DNA from: Magnetococcales bacterium
GTDB lineage: Bacteria; Pseudomonadota; Magnetococcia; Magnetococcales; Magnetaquicoccaceae
DNA length: 46,244 bases
NCBI GenBank assembly: GCA_015231375.1
Contig: JADGBT010000024.1
Span: forward strand, 1-46,244
Reading direction: 5' to 3'
Made by a program: the position numbers and the translations under genes. Below, piece after piece: positions 45,127 to 46,244 of the stretch. Under the pieces are notes generated by a model. It saw only the letters and a list, made by a program, of their open reading frames with translations, searched no databases and was not told the DNA's origin. Each line of letters starts with the position of its first letter. Within the stretch, counting starts at the first letter, position 1.

Positions 45127-45681
45127 CTTGGCGGGACGGGCATCCTGGGATTTTTTGCGGATGGCTTTTTCGATCTGCCGGGCGGCTTCACCATCGGAGG
45201 GCGCGTCCTGCCAGTTGCCCTCTCCGTGGAGATGCTGCTTGAGTACCACCACCTTCACATCCCCATACGGAGCCTGTCCGGACAGGCGAATGTTGACCCG
45301 GTAACGGGTGCGGGAGTCGTTGGGATCGATCTTCCAGTCCGTGGAGATGAATCCCCCTTCCCGGTTGGCCACCTGCACCGGCAGTTCCATCACCACATCC
45401 ATGGCTCCGGCGTACAGCTTGTTCAGCCGGACCTGCTCCTGGGTCAACTTGCTGCCCCCTCCGCTGTTGCTGCCGATATTCAGAATGCTCTCCTGACCGA
45501 GCAGTTCCGAGGAACTGTTGTCGCCAATGCCTTCCAGAGCGTCTTCTCTGGCCTTTTTCTGGCCGAATTTGGCCAGCTTCTGATCATCCAGGGTGTTCGG
45601 GCTGTTCCACAGCGAACCGGAACACCCGCCGGCCCCAAACGCCAGCGCGGTCAATGCCACGGTTATCAATTTGATTTTCAT
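45124..45681 (-). CDS. DUF3576-like lipoprotein
   Basis: A 185-aa exported protein. The signal MKIKLITVALTALAFGAGGC ends in a lipobox-like GAGGC, so it is probably a lipoprotein. The body contains LYAGAMDVVMELPVQVANREGGFISTDWKIDP, the core string I associate with DUF3576, a family common in alphaproteobacteria. ATG 45681 has AAGGAAA nine bases ahead; the frame opens at 45729. Function is unknown; a cell-envelope role is likely from the signal. Confidence 0.8.
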   Translation of the reverse strand: MKIKLITVALTALAFGAGGCSGSLWNSPNTLDDQKLAKFGQKKAREDALEGIGDNSSSELLGQESILNIGSNSGGGSKLTQEQVRLNKLYAGAMDVVMELPVQVANREGGFISTDWKIDPNDSRTRYRVNIRLSGQAPYGDVKVVVLKQHLHGEGNWQDAPSDGEAARQIEKAIRKKSQDARPAK

Positions 45682-45738
45682 GGATGCGTCTTTCCTTAGC
45701 GATCTATGCCGGGGATGAATGCGAATCAAACCGTTCCA

Positions 45739-46244
45739 TTATGAAGCAAAAATCTCCTCCAGGGAATGCATGTCAATGACGTTTTCCATCCAGTTTTCGA
45801 TGGTGGTCACGTCCGCTGTGTTGACCCGCGCCGTCACCCAGTCCGGAATCGGACCAAACTTGCGGCGCAGCAGTCTGCACAAGGTGTTCAGGGCCTCGTC
45901 CCGGCGACCCTGCTTGATGCCTTGCTCGATGCCTTGCTCGATGCCTTGCTCGATGCCTTTCGTGAGGCCCTGCTCGATGCCTTTCGTGAGGCCCTGTTCG
46001 ATCCACTGTTTGACCCATTCGTCCACGGTATCGGCCAACATGGCATGTACCTCCTTCAATTCGTTGATCTCCGAAATGGCTTCCGGATGGATGTGGTAGT
46101 GCTTGGACAGCCGGGGCGCCAGGATGCGGTTGAGCCAATTGGCAAAGGTGTGACGCAAGGCTTCCTGCTCGGGCTGTTGCAGCCATCCGTCCAGATCCCG
46201 GATCACCTGCCGCACGTCCTCCAGGGATTGGCTCTTTTCCAGCC
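45739..46244 (-). CDS. Rpn/YhgA-like protein with DUF4351-like tail (5' end beyond window)
   Basis: Only the C-terminal part of this gene is inside the window; its frame stays open to base 46244, so the start and nuclease core are missing here. The visible part has a helical region, then a run of 4-residue repeats (GIEQ, and GLTKGIEQ twice) encoded by a 12-base unit at about 45911-46008. The module LCRLLRRKFGPIPDW and VTTIENWMENVID ends it as in DUF4351. It resembles the C-terminal half of the gene at 11125-12135. Repeat number probably varies in steps of 12 bases, keeping the frame. Confidence 0.75.
   Translation of the reverse strand, partial: LEKSQSLEDVRQVIRDLDGWLQQPEQEALRHTFANWLNRILAPRLSKHYHIHPEAISEINELKEVHAMLADTVDEWVKQWIEQGLTKGIEQGLTKGIEQGIEQGIEQGIKQGRRDEALNTLCRLLRRKFGPIPDWVTARVNTADVTTIENWMENVIDMHSLEEIFAS

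Overview
This 46 kb window is a chromosomal segment of a GC-rich Gram-negative bacterium, most likely a proteobacterium. It carries the C5 (HemA/HemL) route to heme, a DUF3576-type lipoprotein, an LptM-type lipoprotein beside lysA, a class I cytochrome c and an ABC-type polysaccharide exporter. The intergenic repeats resemble ones I remember from magnetotactic Magnetococcales contigs, but that placement is a recollection and unverified. No phage or plasmid backbone and no complete insertion sequence is visible.

Layout. 1-304: AT-rich tandem repeats ending in a hairpin repeat. 302-9728: a surface-glycan locus. On the minus strand it has a carbamoyltransferase, a methyltransferase, a cytidylyltransferase/2-hydroxyacid dehydrogenase fusion and a GT2 glycosyltransferase. 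On the plus strand it has a Wzm/Wzt-like exporter and a probable GT-B enzyme. 9719-13472: mutM, bcp, an Rpn/YhgA-like nuclease gene and a Fic gene with an inverted-repeat control region. 13560-18187: two tRNAs (Arg, Pro), then hemA, prfA, a secreted protein and hemL. 18617-23734: trmFO, a DUF3592-like membrane protein, prmC and an M23 peptidase. 24018-27689: a second small sugar-modification group (glycosyltransferase, radical SAM enzyme, epimerase).

27853-34589: a minus-strand run reading priA, def, fmt, then an AT-richer two-gene cassette encoding an ABC-type ATPase and a DUF4435/TOPRIM-like protein, then a short-chain dehydrogenase. The ATPase/TOPRIM-like pair resembles PARIS-type anti-phage systems and is the best candidate for an undescribed defence module. 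35027-37788: lptM, lysA, a sugar aminotransferase and a coupled small Cys-rich protein. 37959-43344: cytochrome c, then argD-argF-argG-argH. 43539-46244: a DsrE-like protein with TusA, two proteins of unknown role, and a second Rpn-like gene cut by the window edge.

The most distinctive non-coding signal is a family of palindromic intergenic elements (about 60-430 bp). They are bounded by ATTGAAAAAAAA-type ends and a conserved hairpin. Copies sit immediately after stop codons at 302, 2830, 18187, 27689/27853, 32388 and 35027.
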